Assembly (NCBI GenBank): GCA_016271365.2
Contig: CM057456.1
Location: forward strand, 659,025,501-659,089,500
Direction: 5' to 3'
DNA length: 64,000 bases
DNA from: Neoceratodus forsteri
Taxonomy: Eukaryota > Chordata > Ceratodontiformes > Ceratodontidae
Part shown: positions 34,393 through 46,120 of the stretch, one piece after another
How the letters are laid out: every line of letters starts with the position of its first letter
How positions within the stretch are numbered: position 1 is the stretch's first letter
Position numbers and translations under genes: made by a program
The notes under the pieces: model-generated
The model's database searches: none
What the model saw: only the letters and a program-made list of their open reading frames with translations
What the model was told of the DNA's origin: nothing

Positions 34393-35420
34393 AGGCATGG
34401 CTCTTGAAGAGTTCAGTATGCAGATTTGCATCTGTCCCAAGGGTTCTGGATATTCTTAAAGCCTCTCATAAGCCTGCCACCAGAAAACATAACTCCAAAT
34501 AGAAAAGATTCTACATTTTGTGTTCCAAGAAGCATATATCCCCAGACACTGCTGAATTGTCTACAGTTCTAGATGGTTCATCTTAATAGCCTAGGCCTCA
34601 GATCAGCTACTCTCAAAGTACATTTGTCAGCTGTTTCTGCCTTTCTGTCAGTGGGAAAGCCTTCCTCACTGTCATCTCACCCTGTATTCTGTAAGTTTTT
34701 CAAGAGATTGCATAATACCAATCCCCCTTTTAGGGATCCTACCCCTGTTTGGGATCTTAATGTTTGCATTGCTCAGCTTATGCAACCCCCTTTTGAGCCT
34801 TTTGTCTTCAGCAGACCTTAAGTACTTGGCTTGGAAAACTGTGTTCCTGGTATCTATTACCTCTGCCAGGCATATCAGTGAATTGCAAACTCTGTCAGTG
34901 GAGCCTGATTTTATTTCATTCCATAGAGATAAGGTGGTCCTTAGAACTAATAGGAGATTTTTACCTAAAGTGGTTTCAGATTTTCATCTGAACCAATCTC
35001 AGCTCTCCCTGTGTTCTTCACTGATCATTCTTCTTCAGGAGAAAGAAGTTTACACAGTTTGGATGTTAAAGAGCCCTTAGTTACTACATTTGGCGTACTA
35101 AGGCTCACAGGTTTGACTCCTCCAGTTTTCTCACTTATGGGGAAGGGCAGACCTGCTACTATGAGAACTATTGCCAGGTGGATTGTCTATTTTATTCAGT
35201 TCTGGTATGAGAAGCTAGGCAAAATACCTCCCTCAGGCCTGAGGGCTCATTCGACTAGAGGTACTGCTCGTCCTTGACTGCGCCAGGGATATTCCTTTGC
35301 TAGCGATAGTAAAGCAGCCACCTGGAAAACAGTCCATACATTTGCAAGCATTACTCCCTGGACATCCAGGCTAGGAGTGATGCTCAGTTTAATACAGCAG
35401 TACTGCAGAGCCTATTCCCA
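34380..35420 (+). pseudogene. DIRS-A tyrosine recombinase relic (A2)
   Basis: Segments MVHLNSLGLRSATLKVHLSA (from 34573), SARHISELQTL with the box I Arg (about 34862-34895) and GLRAHSTRGTA with HxxR (about 35240-35270) are preserved in shifting frames. The segment containing the nucleophile Tyr reads HTFASITPW, so KHYS is disrupted (about 35335-35360). Inactive. Confidence 0.85.
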
Positions 35421-35465
35421 AGGTCGGTTTGATTCCCTCCTCCGTGGAGGTACTGCAGTAGTCTG

Positions 35466-35562
35466 CAATAGTCAGAATCGTTAAGACTTCATGTTGTTTG
35501 AAGAAAAATTTACTCACCTTAGTAATTATGTTTCTTCTAATGGTATCTTGCTGTATTCTGAC
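35466..35562 (+). repeat. Internal complementary region of A2
   Basis: Complement of the A2 left end (CTTCATGTTGTTTGAA) joined to the complement of its right end (TTACTCACCTTAGTAATTATG through CTGTATTCTGAC). Confidence 0.88.
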
Positions 35563-36089
35563 CTCCCTCCCTGCCTCCCCTCTCAGAAACAGTTTTTGGG
35601 AAGTGGACTAGCAGGTGCAGTGTTGCACCCCAGGGGTGCATTTGGACACTCCCTCCTTTTAGATAGGGGGGTGGGTTATATTATTAATGTAACAGTCTTA
35701 AGTTGTTCACTACCTGGTTTTTGATTTTGGATTTGTTAACTTGAGTCTTTTGGGGATCCAAAATATGTGGTTGCCATTTGGCTAGTAAAAATTTTACAGT
35801 TTCCACATAGTAGTTAGTATTAGCTCGTAAGAATCTGATGGTTGCGCTTCAAAGTGCAGCAGACAGAGGTCTGAACCGAGCTCGAGCTCAGCGTTCTATG
35901 CTCTGCATAGAAATTAACCTTCTACTCTCCAGGGCAATTTGAGTGCCGGGGCTAACTGCAATAGTCAGAATACAGCAAGACTCCATTAAAAGAAACATAA
36001 TTACTAAGGTAAGTAATTTTTTCTTATGCCACTGACAAAAGGTAAAGAACCGCTAATTCATTTGTGTCATTGCGGTACCATTAACATAT

Positions 36090-37480
36090 ACAAGGATGAT
36101 GCACACTCCCTGTTCCTTCCTTGCTTGGCAAGGGTAAGGCAAGGCAAATTTAATTTCTGTGGCGCCCAAGAGCTGTGGGCCTTGCCGATCAGTTGGAGTC
36201 TTTGGGCCAATATACAGTTGTGTAGACAATTTAAATTGGCTTGCTACAAAGATCTGGGTCAACCTATATTTAACAACCTGAACTTATGTATTGCTAGCAA
36301 ACCGCTCCCACCATCCTACTGGGCCTGAGTTATCAGACCTTAAATTTAAGGACTTTGTAATGAGCGACACACTTCTCCTTTTTTCTGCGGTTAGAGAGAA
36401 GTTTGCAGTTTCTTCTTCATCTCACTTTAAGTATATGCAGCTTTCCCTCTGTATTAAAAAATGATTAGGCCCTCTCCCTGGTCAAATTCTGCTGCTTCTT
36501 TGTTTCATCCCTTGATAGAGGAAGCCTCCAAGAGGAAGGCTACATCTCTCATATATAAGAGACTCATCAAGTCTGGAATCTGGTCTCGCCAATAGTCTTT
36601 TACTGGCAGAGTACCCTAGAGAGAGAGAGACTGGTTCCATTTTGATAGGACCTCCCTATGGAATATTTATAAATATGTTAAACAGGACCGTTTATGGTTA
36701 ATACAGTATAATGTATTGCACAACCTATACCTCATCCCCCGCCCCATAAGCTGTTCATAATGAAAAACTCCCTTCACCAGATTGTGAGCATTGCCCAGGG
36801 AAGAGGGGCACATTATATCACAGACTTTGGAATTGTTCTACAACTAAACAGTTATGGTCTACCATACAGAGCAAAGTCTCCCCACTGTTCAACAATGCGA
36901 GCAATTTTACGCCAGAAATTTGTATTCTGGGAGACTACTCATCGATCCCTATTCCTAAGCATAAATTCTGTGTTGCCCTTCTCTCCTACAAGACTAAGCT
37001 AATTATTGCCCGCCACTGGTTGGGGGACTGGACTCCAAATGATGCTAAATGGGTACAGGAATGTTAAGGGGCTCTTAGTGCAGAAAAGGCCGTTGCAAAA
37101 TTCAGTGGCAACACAGCCAGATTTGGGCTTGCTGGTCTGACTTAGAAACCTTTCTCAACAAATGAATGCTCTCACCTATAAGCTACCCTTATGTTTCCAT
37201 TTTTATGTGCATACAGGTTGCTTTCTGCCTCTTTTATGACACCCAAACTTTTGTTGTTCGTTCACTTTTATAGGTTAACTAACTGGTTTATCCTTGTGGA
37301 TTCCCAAATGATTGCACAGGGGGTTAAAGGGGTGGGAGGATGAGTAAGATTTGTTGTTTGAATGCTGTTTTTCATTATATGACTTTTCCCTTTTTTTTTT
37401 GTGATGTTTATGTGTTTTTATTTTCTGTATGTACTCATGTTAATTCCTTTTATAAACTTTAAATAACGTATATTGAGTTG
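36090..37480 (+). mobile_element. L1-type LINE 3' fragment
   Basis: The translated + strand shows the C-terminal region of L1-clade ORF2: ASKPLPPSYWA (about 36294-36328), FKYMQLSLCI (about 36425-36455) and the post-RT Cys motif CEHCPGKRGTLYHRLWNCS (about 36784-36840). LIIARHWLGDWTPNDAKWVQ (about 37000-37060) follows. Reading needs several frameshifts. An AT-rich 3' UTR follows to about 37480. It is 5'-truncated, with no RT catalytic motif inside. Confidence 0.75.
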
Positions 37481-37489
37481 CAGAATAAA

Positions 37490-39740
37490 AATTTCTGTGG
37501 CACCCAGTCCTGGAGGCTCTGGGCGCCTAACAATAAAAAGCATTGATACAAGCAACAATCAACTTAAAACATAGCAATAAGGCACAATATTCATAGCAGT
37601 CTTTAAAATACTAAAATAATTCAACAAAATTTAAGTAAAATAATTCAGAAGTTGGGGCAGATTATACCAGATCTTTAGGAAAGGTAAGATGGAAGAAGTG
37701 GCTTTAAAGTCTCTGCTTAAACACCTCGACCAGTGGGGACTCAAAGACAATAGCTGGAAGTGAGTTCCTCATGGTTGGTCCTGCAACACTAAATGCATGG
37801 TTGCCCGAAGTCTTGAGCCAAAGCCTGGGAATGTCCAGGAGGCTGCTGGTTGACGAGCAGAGTGGGCAGACCAAAGTGGCAGGTGATAGGAGCTCAGACA
37901 GGTAGCAAGGGCCCAGTCCATATAGGGCCTTGTGGTGAGCAAGCCCACCTTGAAGGGACCCTCCACCTGATCGGCAGTCAGTGCAGAGCCCCCAAGACCA
38001 GGGTCACGTGACTGAACCTGGACAAGCCAGTCAGCAACCTGGCCACCGTGTTCTGCACAAGCTGCAACCATCAGAGGGTCCCTACAGTGACCCCAAAGTA
38101 AAGAGAGTAACAGTAGTCAAGCCTGGAGGTAATGAAGGCATGTACTAGTGACTGTAAGTCTTCGGGCAGAATGAGGGGCTTGATCCTAGTGATATTCCTC
38201 AAGTGGCAAAACCCATTTTTTACAACTGACAACACCTGAGCTTCAAGAGTCAGTCTACTGTCCAGGATCATGCCAAGATCTTGCACCCTTGGGAAGCCAT
38301 CAATGGAGCAGACCACAGGAACAATGTTGTGCTCATTCTGGAGCAATCCTATCATGCCTCGACAGACTTAGTCACCAGCACCTCTGTCTTGTCTGGGTTC
38401 AGTCACAACGAGCTAGAGGACATCCAGTTATTGATTTCTGCCAGACAGTTGTTAATCAGATCCACAGCATTGTGTGTTCCAGGGGCAAAGGACAAATACA
38501 GCTGTGTATCATGTGCATAGCAGTGAAAACCCACACTGTATTGCCAAATGATCTCACCCAGGAAAGCATGTACACTGCAAATAACATCAGTAACGAGATA
38601 GAAACCTGCAGTAATTCACATGACAGGGCACTGGGGAGGAGGAGAAATTCTCTGTCACTACCTGCTGCACCCTATCGGCAAGATAGGACTCAAACCAGTT
38701 GATGACACTACAGGTGAGTCCACAGTACTTATGGAGATGATCGAGAAGCACAACATGATCCACAGTACCAAAGGCTGATGAGAGGTCAAGGAGAACAAGA
38801 ATTGTCTGTCACCTCTATCTCTGGCCCTAAGAAGGTCATTATGCCGCTGGCCCGGAGGCGCTGAGGGTTGAGGCACTGGATACCATACCTCGTGCCATGC
38901 TGGTGACCTAGGTTCGGGAATGGGGGTTGGAAGGGGTTGGAGAGAACTGAGCGTCCAATTGACTGCTGTCCTCGCCCGGGGTGGGTTTCAGGGACTTTCT
39001 GGTGCTGCATTGGCCTCTGGTGGAGATCAGTGGCAACGCAAGTGCACGGGATGTAGGAGAGGGAAGGACATCGGCAGACTCCTGTGGCAGAGGCGTGGAA
39101 AGACTGCCGCGCTGGAGTCACTGCACTCTGCATCCTGGGGGAAAACCTAAGGAGAAAAACCCCACCCCCGGATAGGCGACGGCACCTCCAGTACCCTGCC
39201 GCAACACACCCAATGCCAGGCTTACCCTTGCTAGATCTCCCGGTCTGCCTAGTCCCAACAAATGGGGTCCCCCCAGGGCAGGTAGTCAGTGATGTCCCCC
39301 CTCCCCGCAGGGTGGCTTCAGGTGGGCAGTATCCGGTGAGAGTGGATGCCTGAGAGAGTTCCAGGTGGGGTGGCAATAAACAGAGTTAAAAAATAAAAAG
39401 TTGGTCATTATGCACCTAACTATTGCCGTTTGATTGCTGTGTCTGGCCTAAAACCCGACTGGAATGACTCAAAGGTATCGAAGGACACAAGGCACTCTTC
39501 GTGCTGTTGCGCCACAGTTTCTCAACAATCTTGCTCACAAATGACAGACTGAATGTGAGACAGTAATTTGCCAGGATGTCAGAGTTAGAAATGGTTTCCT
39601 CAAGAGGGGTCTCAACTGGGCCTCTTTCAGGGCCTCTGGGATGACTCACTCTGACTTGAGCACCAGACAATCCCATGAACACGGGCCAAGAACCCTGGCA
39701 CATCTCATCCAGAAATGGGTTGGGCTGGGTCCAGTTCACA
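37490..39740 (-). mobile_element. L2-type LINE fragment (RT and 3' end), split by a poly-A retroposon
   Basis: Minus strand, from high to low coordinates: NYCLTFSLSFVSKIVEKLW (equivalent of NYRPVS..FLSKILEK, about 39565-39505), FQSGFRPDTAIKRQ (about 39465-39420), the insertion, DLLRARDRGDRQF (about 38850-38810), CYAHDTQLY (catalytic YADD degraded to YAHD, about 38525-38497), LNPDKTEVLVTKS (about 38405-38365), LGMILDSRLTLEAQV and HAFITSRLDYCYSLYFG (about 38150-38085). The ALHWLPI-type C-terminal block follows to about 37900. The order and motifs fit the L2 clade. Confidence 0.82.
38844..39402 (+). mobile_element. Unrecognised poly-A retroposon, copy 2
   Basis: About 559 bp on the + strand flanked by the direct repeat GGTCATTATG (38834-38843 and 39403-39412), ending in TTAAAAAATAAAAAG. 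Its start (GGCGCTGAGGGTTGAGGCAC, CATGCTGGTGACC) and end (ATAAACAGAGTTAAAAAA) match copy 1 at 19510-20037. Internal blocks GGCGACGG, CACCCAATGCC, TCTCCCGG and TTCAGGTGGG occur in the same order. A GGTTCGGGAA sequence (about 38911) resembles a weak B box, but no clear Pol III promoter or protein is seen. Confidence 0.82.
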
Positions 39741-39889
39741 ATATGTGTGCTTTAGCTCTAACGCCTCTATGACCTCAGCCACTTCCACCAGTCTAAACTC
39801 CTCCCAGACTGACAGGGTGCCACCGTTCCTCCCACACGATAACTGTAAAGGCAAAACTTGGGTCCTAGTGGATGACATATGACATTTGC

Positions 39890-41635
39890 CAAGGCACTGA
39901 CCAGCCCATGCTGAGACATTGTCAGAAGGCTCTAGAGTTCTTCCTCAAGTGAAAAGTGATGAAGGATAAACAGCATGCACATGAGAAGTGATACTGACTT
40001 CCCCCAGCTCCTTATTCCCCATTTCACTATTGTTTGAAAACACCAGTGCAGGATTCCACTTTGGCTGCTTAGCATACACCTAGCGTTTTCCTGCTGTGCC
40101 TCGGAAGGCAGATAAACAATATCCAGCCCCTCTGCCAAGCCTAATTATGCTTCTCAACCAGAGACAGACTCAGTGGTCATCAGGGTGGCTAATGACAGGT
40201 ATAAAGCACCTCATCATATAGACAGTTAATCCAGGAAATTTGATGTGATGGGCAAGAGGACCTGTACCTCAGCATCCTTTGGCCTCTGTATTGCCAACTA
40301 TCAGGCTTATGTGATTAAGTATCAGAATAGCCTGTGAAATCCATTATGGCTGTGACCAATAAGCTGTCTGATGGACCAGCTAAAACTAAGATCCAGCAGA
40401 TTGTTGCGCATGCTTTGAGGCTGGTAAGCGTCTTCTGAGATCAGCTTATGATGCCTTAGATGCTTCAGGGGGTGCTGTGACCTCTGGCATTTGCCGTTAC
40501 CAACATTCCTGGCTGCAAGTTGCTGGCTTTGAAGCAGATGTACATCTGTTGGTCCTTAATGTTCCCTTTCTGGGTAAACAGCTTTTTGGGCTTGATGTTG
40601 AAAATACCTTGCAAGAACTGCTGACTTTATAAATGCCTCTCCACTCTCTGCACACCACAAGTCCAAATCCTTATGGTCTGAGCGGAGTTCCTTTCGTAAG
40701 CCCTACTCCTGTCCTGGTAGATGCTATTCAAAAGATCCAGATCGTGGGACCCAGTGGGCCCTTTCCACCCCTAAGGCCTCATTTGCCTCCTGGTGACCAT
40801 ATCAGGGTCGCCAAAGGGGTGGGGGAAGGCAGAGTGCCAGCCACCCCAGGAGCTCTCTGACTCCCTTCAGCCTCCCCTTGCCCCTTCAGATCAGGGGACC
40901 CTATGGAGGCCGCATCTTTCTCTTCACTCCAAAGAGGAGGGAAATTATAGCAGATGCTTGGGTATTGAAGGAAGTTCAGCAAGGATACGCCCTAGAATTC
41001 CTGTCTACACCTCTGGTACATCCTCGTCTACAGATAGGTATCCCCAGGACCTCCTTACCAACCTGCTGGAAGTCTAGATGCTCCTCCATAGAAGGGTGAT
41101 AGAGCCTTCACAATTTCAAAATGCAGTCAGGATATTTTCCCAATACTTCCTAGTTCAAAGTGGACCAGGGATGAACGTCCTGTCCTAAACCTTCAGGGCT
41201 TAAACTGAACATAGAATACAAATGGTTGTGGATGGTCTCCTGCAATCACTGCATTCCCTGGTATTAAATGGGATTGACTGTTCACCTTGGATATGAAGGA
41301 CACCTTCCATATCAAGGTCCTCAAGAGCCACAGAAAAGACCTTCACTTTCTGCTACAAGACACTGACTATCAGATCTTACTTCAAAGGGCTCTTGCAGTA
41401 GGTACTAATAGATAGGACTAAGCCACCAGGCACTAGGACCACATGGAAAACTTTTAGCCAGCAGTGTCTGGTGGGGACATCGTCACGTGACATTTGGTGG
41501 GTGGTCCCCGCCAGACACTGCTAGCTAAAGTTTTCTGTGTGGTCCTAGCACCTGGCGGCTTAGTCCTATCTGTTAGTACCTACTGCAAGAGATTTCTCTC
41601 GAAGATCTACTGTTACGGTAAGTTCTTATGTAACT
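39890..41635 (+). mobile_element. DIRS family C-like copy C1, highly decayed
   Basis: Gag-like segments: VANDRYKAPHHID (about 40180-40218), ANYQAYVIKYQNS (about 40292-40330) and YDALDASGGAVTSGICRYQH-type sequence (about 40450-40510), the last matching the C2 gag. RT follows as WVLKEVQQGYALEF (about 40960-41002) and FTLDMKDTFHIKVLKSHRK (motif A, about 41283-41340). RT then breaks directly into paired terminal repeats (41370-41635). The RNase H and recombinase are absent. The right end (GTAAGTTCTTATGTAACT) is the complement of the C2 left end. Confidence 0.75.
41370..41635. repeat. Family C terminal palindrome (left and right repeats nearly abutting)
   Basis: CAGTAGGTACTAATAGATAGGACTAAGCC at 41397 onward pairs with GGCTTAGTCCTATC...TAGTACCTACTGC ending at about 41587. 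CCAGCAGTGTCTGGTGGGGAC pairs with GTCCCCGCCAGACACTGC. Only about 25 bases separate the arms. Confidence 0.85.
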
Positions 41636-41879
41636 GTACTATAGGGACGTGGATATGTTGTTCACACACCCCTTGGCAGGCAACTTGCTACTTAAGGATG
41701 TGCCTAAAAGTCTTCAAGCTGGCTCCTTCACCCCATGATGCCAGATCTTCCTTAACACTTGGAAGCTCAGGTTCCCTCCTTAGCGCTCTTGTGTCTCTAG
41801 GCCAGGATCCTAAACCTTCGGTTTTACTGAAAATTGTCTTGAAGCTTATGCGACTTCACTCTTCACTTTCCCTCGCAGC

Positions 41880-44190
41880 GGTGATGGACTCGAAATCCAC
41901 TCCCGGCTTCCATCATTGCCCTTGCAGGCAGAAGATATCTTGAACCAACCTGCATGCCACGTGCATCTACTGCCTTGGTCTTGGCCACGATCCGCAGGCT
42001 TGCAATCTGTGCACGTCCTTTTCACCATCGGTTTTTGGAGACCGCACTGCCCGACTCCATCTGAGGTGACCAGAGAAATGATTTCCGCCAGTGAAGTCGA
42101 AGGAGGCCCGTTGGGTGGTGTACACGGTGGCGGGCTGTGCGGAGCAGCTGGATCAGTTAATCGCCCTCGAGAAGGAGGCAGCCCAGGCTGTGACTTTATC
42201 ATCCTCGGCGTCGATGTTTATCACACTCTCCTTGGGCTCCTCCTACACTGCTTCCTTTTATGAGGCTTTGTCAGTCCCTTTCCACTAAGGGAGAGGGGCC
42301 TTTAGGGACTCACTTCTCTCGGTCGAAGAAGAAGGACCTGAAAGGTAGGTCCCACCATCGACATTTGTGGGCCAGGAGATCTCGCTCTCCGGACCGTCCT
42401 CTATCAACCCTGGTCGAGGTTGCGGCCAGCAGCTGGCTTTGGTGTCCCATCAGGCCAGCCGACTGAGACACCAGTCGATGCGGTCGAGATCTTTCTTGAC
42501 CCGTTGGGCTGTTGACTGGAGGCGCCGACAACTGACCTTCACTGATTCCCCAGTACCTACCGAGAACTTGCCTCAGCCTCCGAGCCGAGGTCCCCAGTGG
42601 GACCCCAACTGGAAGATGTCGCGGGTCTCCCTGCCCCTTCTTGACCCACTGTCTGCAACCCCAATGGTCTCAGTCACGGTCCTCTTCTGTGTTGGGCAAG
42701 TTCCACGGACGTCGGTGGTCTCGGTCCCAACATCACGGAAAGCAGCATCGACGCTCATCCTCATCATCCTCCTCCTTGGAGAGGCTCTGGCGCAAGTTGC
42801 GTCGGCGCTATGAGGATATCACGTGGCAGTAGCTCTTACTGGCCAGCAACAAGCCGACTCCGTCGCCTTCACCGGCAATAAAGTGGCTGTCGCCCGAGCA
42901 GCCGAAGTGATCTCCTGCCCTCGGTTTTCTTGGTCAGGAGCCGCTCGGTGCCAGTTGCTTCGGCCGAGAACCAGCTGCTCCACCCATTGTGGTGGGCCGC
43001 GCCCTCGTGGCCGAGACAGGGGCCCGACCAAGGTTCTCGGTCGGGACAGAGCTTGTCCCACAGGTTGTCGGTCACCTTACCCCCGACCAGCCTCAGCAGT
43101 GGAGGGTGGCTCAGGCAGATCGCCAGCTGTTTGCGGACTCCTCGGAGTCTGAAGACTCCTATCTGTATTCCAGGCCCCTCGACCTGGAATCCTCCGGGGT
43201 CTGTCAGTGGATAAGAGCCCATCCTCGTTCCTTGGTATTCTTCAGCACATCTCAGAATCTACTGGGATGCAGCTCGAACCTGTGCAGAAACAGGCCAGAT
43301 ATCCCCTCAAGGAGATTTTGGACCGAGGGGACTCCCCTACGGAGGCCTTTCCTGTGGCTGAGGCCACTGTTGGTCCAGCCTTGGAGTTGTGGCAGCGGCA
43401 TGCCTCCTGTCCTGCACCTTTTGGCCAGGATGGCCCGCAAGTATGCAGTCCCGACCGGTTCCCTCTCCGGTTTTTCGGAGCACCCCTTGGCTGAAGGGCT
43501 GGTGACCGATAGCATTTTCTGTCGCTCCTGAAATTCCAGAGACATAGAGAAGCCCCCAGACAGAGTCCAGAAAGCTGCACTACTCCGGGTGCAAAGTTTA
43601 TGCTGCCGCCTCCCTAGGCCTTCCACAGGCTAGCTTGACTCTACTGATGGCACACTTTTCACACGCCCTTTTGGGCTCCCTGGATGAGGTGCTTCCTCAT
43701 CACCCGGCTGACCTTCAAACGACGGTCAAGCAGGTGTGGGATCAGGGAAGGGCGGTGGCCAAGCAACTGCTCCAGACTGCTCTGAACATTGGAGACTCTT
43801 TTGCCTGGTCAGTGGCGGCATGACCAGCCATGCACCACAGAGCCTGGCTGCGGATCTCGACTTTCCGCGGCAGATACCAGCACAAGCTGGCAGACATCCC
43901 TTCTTGGACACCGGACTTGTTCGGGCCCGAGAGTAGAGGCCACCTCAGTGGATCGAGAAGTCTAATGCCACTTTGGACTCTGTCACGTTTGCCCAGGAGG
44001 ACAAAGGCTGCCAGCAGTATGTGTAAGCCTTTTAGCCCTTCCGCTCTGTGGCCCGACCGGCTCAGCAGCACCAGCAGTAGGGCCAGCAGGCTCACGACTT
44101 AGTGCCCCAAGGCCAAGCCTGCTGCTTCCTCCAACAGGAAGCCTGGAGGAAGGGTCCAGATGGCTCCTCGGCGGCCCTTCCTCCAAGCCA
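41880..44190 (+). pseudogene. DIRS-B gag relic (B3)
   Basis: The N-terminal Cys/His motif CIYCLGLGHDPQACNLC (about 41961-42011) is complete here, including the first Cys missing in B2. The KSKEARWVVYTVAGCAEQLD block (42094 onward), a Ser/Arg-rich patch (about 42730-42800), MQLEPVQKQARYPLKEILDR (about 43267-43327), MAHFSHALLGSLDEVLPHHP (about 43647-43706) and a Gln/basic tail follow in changing frames, so several indels interrupt it. The internal donor-like GGTAAGT of B1 and B2 is GGTAGGT here (about 42343). Confidence 0.82.
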
Positions 44191-44199
44191 GTGGCGAGT

Positions 44200-45200
44200 T
44201 GAGGGTGCCACCCCCAACCTCGTCACTCCTCCCCTGGGCCTCCCTGTGGGGGGGCCGTCTCAGCCACTACCTTTCTGCCTGATCCGCTATAACCACGGAC
44301 CGTTGGATGTTGGGAGTGGTTGGCAGGGGTCTGCCTCTGGAATTCAAGCAGACCCCTCCCTTCCGAGACAGCACCCCTTGGGGGGTGCTACCGGTTCCGC
44401 AGTCTCTCTGTTGGCCCGTCGAGCTTACATAGCTTTGCTGCTCCAAAACTGGGTAGTCAGCAAGGTGGCGGATCCTCCTCCATGCCCATGGTTTGTGTCC
44501 AGGGACTTCCTGGTCCCAAAACAGATGGGGACTGGTGCCCCATTCTTGATCTGCACGACCTGAACAAGTTCTGAAAGCTGCACATCTTCAGGATGGTCAC
44601 TCTGGCTCAGATCATACCATCCCTGGAACTAGGCATGTGGTTTTGTTTCCTCGGTCTCCAGGATGCATCTTTCACGTCCCAATCCGTCCATCTCATCGGC
44701 GATACCTCCACTTCAGAGCAGAGGGATCCCTTTACAAGTTCCAGGCCGTGCCCTTCGGTCTCTCTCCAGCTCCCAGGGTCTTCACCAAATGCATGGCAGT
44801 GGTGACAACATTCCTGCAGCGCCAAGGGGTCTGGGTGTACCCTTACCTGGATGACTGGCTGATAGCAGCCCCCTACAAGTTGGAGGTGGAGCAGTCCAGA
44901 GATCTGGCCCTCCAGGTCTGCTTCCAACTTGGCCTCCTGATCAACGAGGCCAAATTGGAACTTGTGCCATCGAAGGTGATTCAGTTCATCGGGGCAGAGC
45001 TCGACTCCCTTCAAGCCAGAGCCTGGCTCCTGGCAGACAGGGCTGAGGTCCTTTCCTCCTTTGCCCAGTCATTTCAGGTTGGGCAGTTGCGCCCTGCCGG
45101 GGACTTCCTGCATCTTCTTAGTTTCATGGCGGCCTGCACCAACATGGTCCATTGGGCCCGCTGGCATATGCGCCCCCTGCAATGGGGGCTGGGCCTCTAA
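44200..45200 (+). pseudogene. DIRS-B reverse transcriptase relic (B3)
   Basis: RT homology begins in frame 44102-44563 (to ILDLH). The frame is shifted around 44560-44640, and the main frame then runs 44637-45200. Motif A is degraded (SLDLQDA reads RSPGCIFHVPI in frame). Motif B is VPFGLSPAPRVFTK (about 44748-44790) and catalytic YLDDWLIAAPY is intact (about 44841-44873). FIGAELDSLQARAWLLADRA and the thumb follow. Confidence 0.85.
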
Positions 45201-45299
45201 TGGTCTCAGCGCTCCGGTCCTCTGGACCAGCCAGTAACCATAACCCAGAAGATGTGGGACAGCCTGCAGTGGTGGCTCGTCCCAGTTCATCTGCAGGAG

Positions 45300-46120
45300 G
45301 GTATCCTTTGTCTGCCCGAGCTGATGCTTATCCTTATGACCAATGCCTCCTTAATGGGTTGGCGTGCCCATCTAAGGAGCTCAGGGCCCACGGCCTCTGG
45401 TCCCCTCAGGAGTCCCGATGGAACATTAACCTGCTGGAGCTTCGAGTGGTACTGTTAGCCCTCACTGCCTTTGCTCCATTTGTACGGGGTCAAGTTGTTC
45501 AGGTCCAGACGGACAACACCACGATCATGTACTATCTCAACCATCGGGGTGGGACACACTCCTTGCCCCTGTACAAGGAAGCACTCCACATTTGGTCTCT
45601 CTTGATCAGCCTGGAGGCAGATCTCCTAACCATCCATGTGGCAGGAGCCTTGAATAGTCTGGTCGATGCTGTCAGCTGGATAGGCGATGCATCTCACGAG
45701 TGGTCTCTCCTGCCAGAAGTAGTTCAAGACCTGTTCTCCCATTGGGGCACTCCTCAGGTGGACCTGTTTGCTTCCAGGGAGAACGCAAAGCTGAGGCTGT
45801 TTCATGCCCGCCACCCTCAGTGGGGCTCGCTGCAGGGGGATGCCTTCTCGGGGCCGTGGACCCCGGGCCTCTTCTATGCCTTCCCTCCATTTCCCTTGAT
45901 CCACAAGGTGCTTCTCAATGCAAAGTGGGACAAGGCACAGGTGATTCTGGTAGCCCCAGACTGGCCTCGCCAGTTCTGGTATCCAGATCACATCAGCCTC
46001 AGCTCCAGGCTTCCGAGGCGGCTTCCAGCCCACCCGGACCTGATCTCAGTCAGCAAGGGGAAGGTGTTCTATCTGGACCTTCAATCCCTGCACCTGATGG
46101 CCTGGTTCCTGATTGGCTAG
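45300..46120 (+). pseudogene. DIRS-B RNase H / methyltransferase-like, open frame with lost catalytic Asp (B3)
   Basis: The frame 45152-46120 (322 codons) is open. RNase H: MTN-ASLMGWR (in the adjacent frame at about 45336-45365) shows the first active-site Asp replaced by Asn (codon AAT at 45342). LLELRVVLLALTAF carries the Glu, VQTDNTTIMYYLNHRGG the second Asp (about 45505-45552), and LVDAVSW stands for DALSR. The C-terminal methyltransferase-like region has VDLFASRENAKLRLFHAR (about 45757-45812), YAFPPFPLIHKVLL (about 45877-45918) and LVAPDWPRQFWYPD (about 45946-45990). RNase H is very probably inactive. Confidence 0.82.

Larger units (their letters stand above)
30438..36026 (+). mobile_element. 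DIRS family A copy A2, full length, decayed
   Basis: The left end (TTTCAAACAACATGAAGTC) is at about 30437. The right end (ACTAAGGTAAGTAATTTTTTCTTA) is at about 36026. Left inverted repeat 30438-30612 pairs with 35826-35975. The internal complementary region is 35466-35562. Order: gag 30989-32527, RT 32560-33358, RNase H and methyltransferase-like 33400-34392, recombinase 34380-35420. No target duplication was found, only a TTGTTT at the left junction. All genes carry frame breaks. Confidence 0.92.

Noticed and set aside
38844..39402. 7SL- or 5S-derived SINE head for the new retroposon
   Set aside because: The GGAGGCGCTGAGG start recalls 7SL only superficially. The two copies do not preserve 7SL order or clear Pol III boxes.
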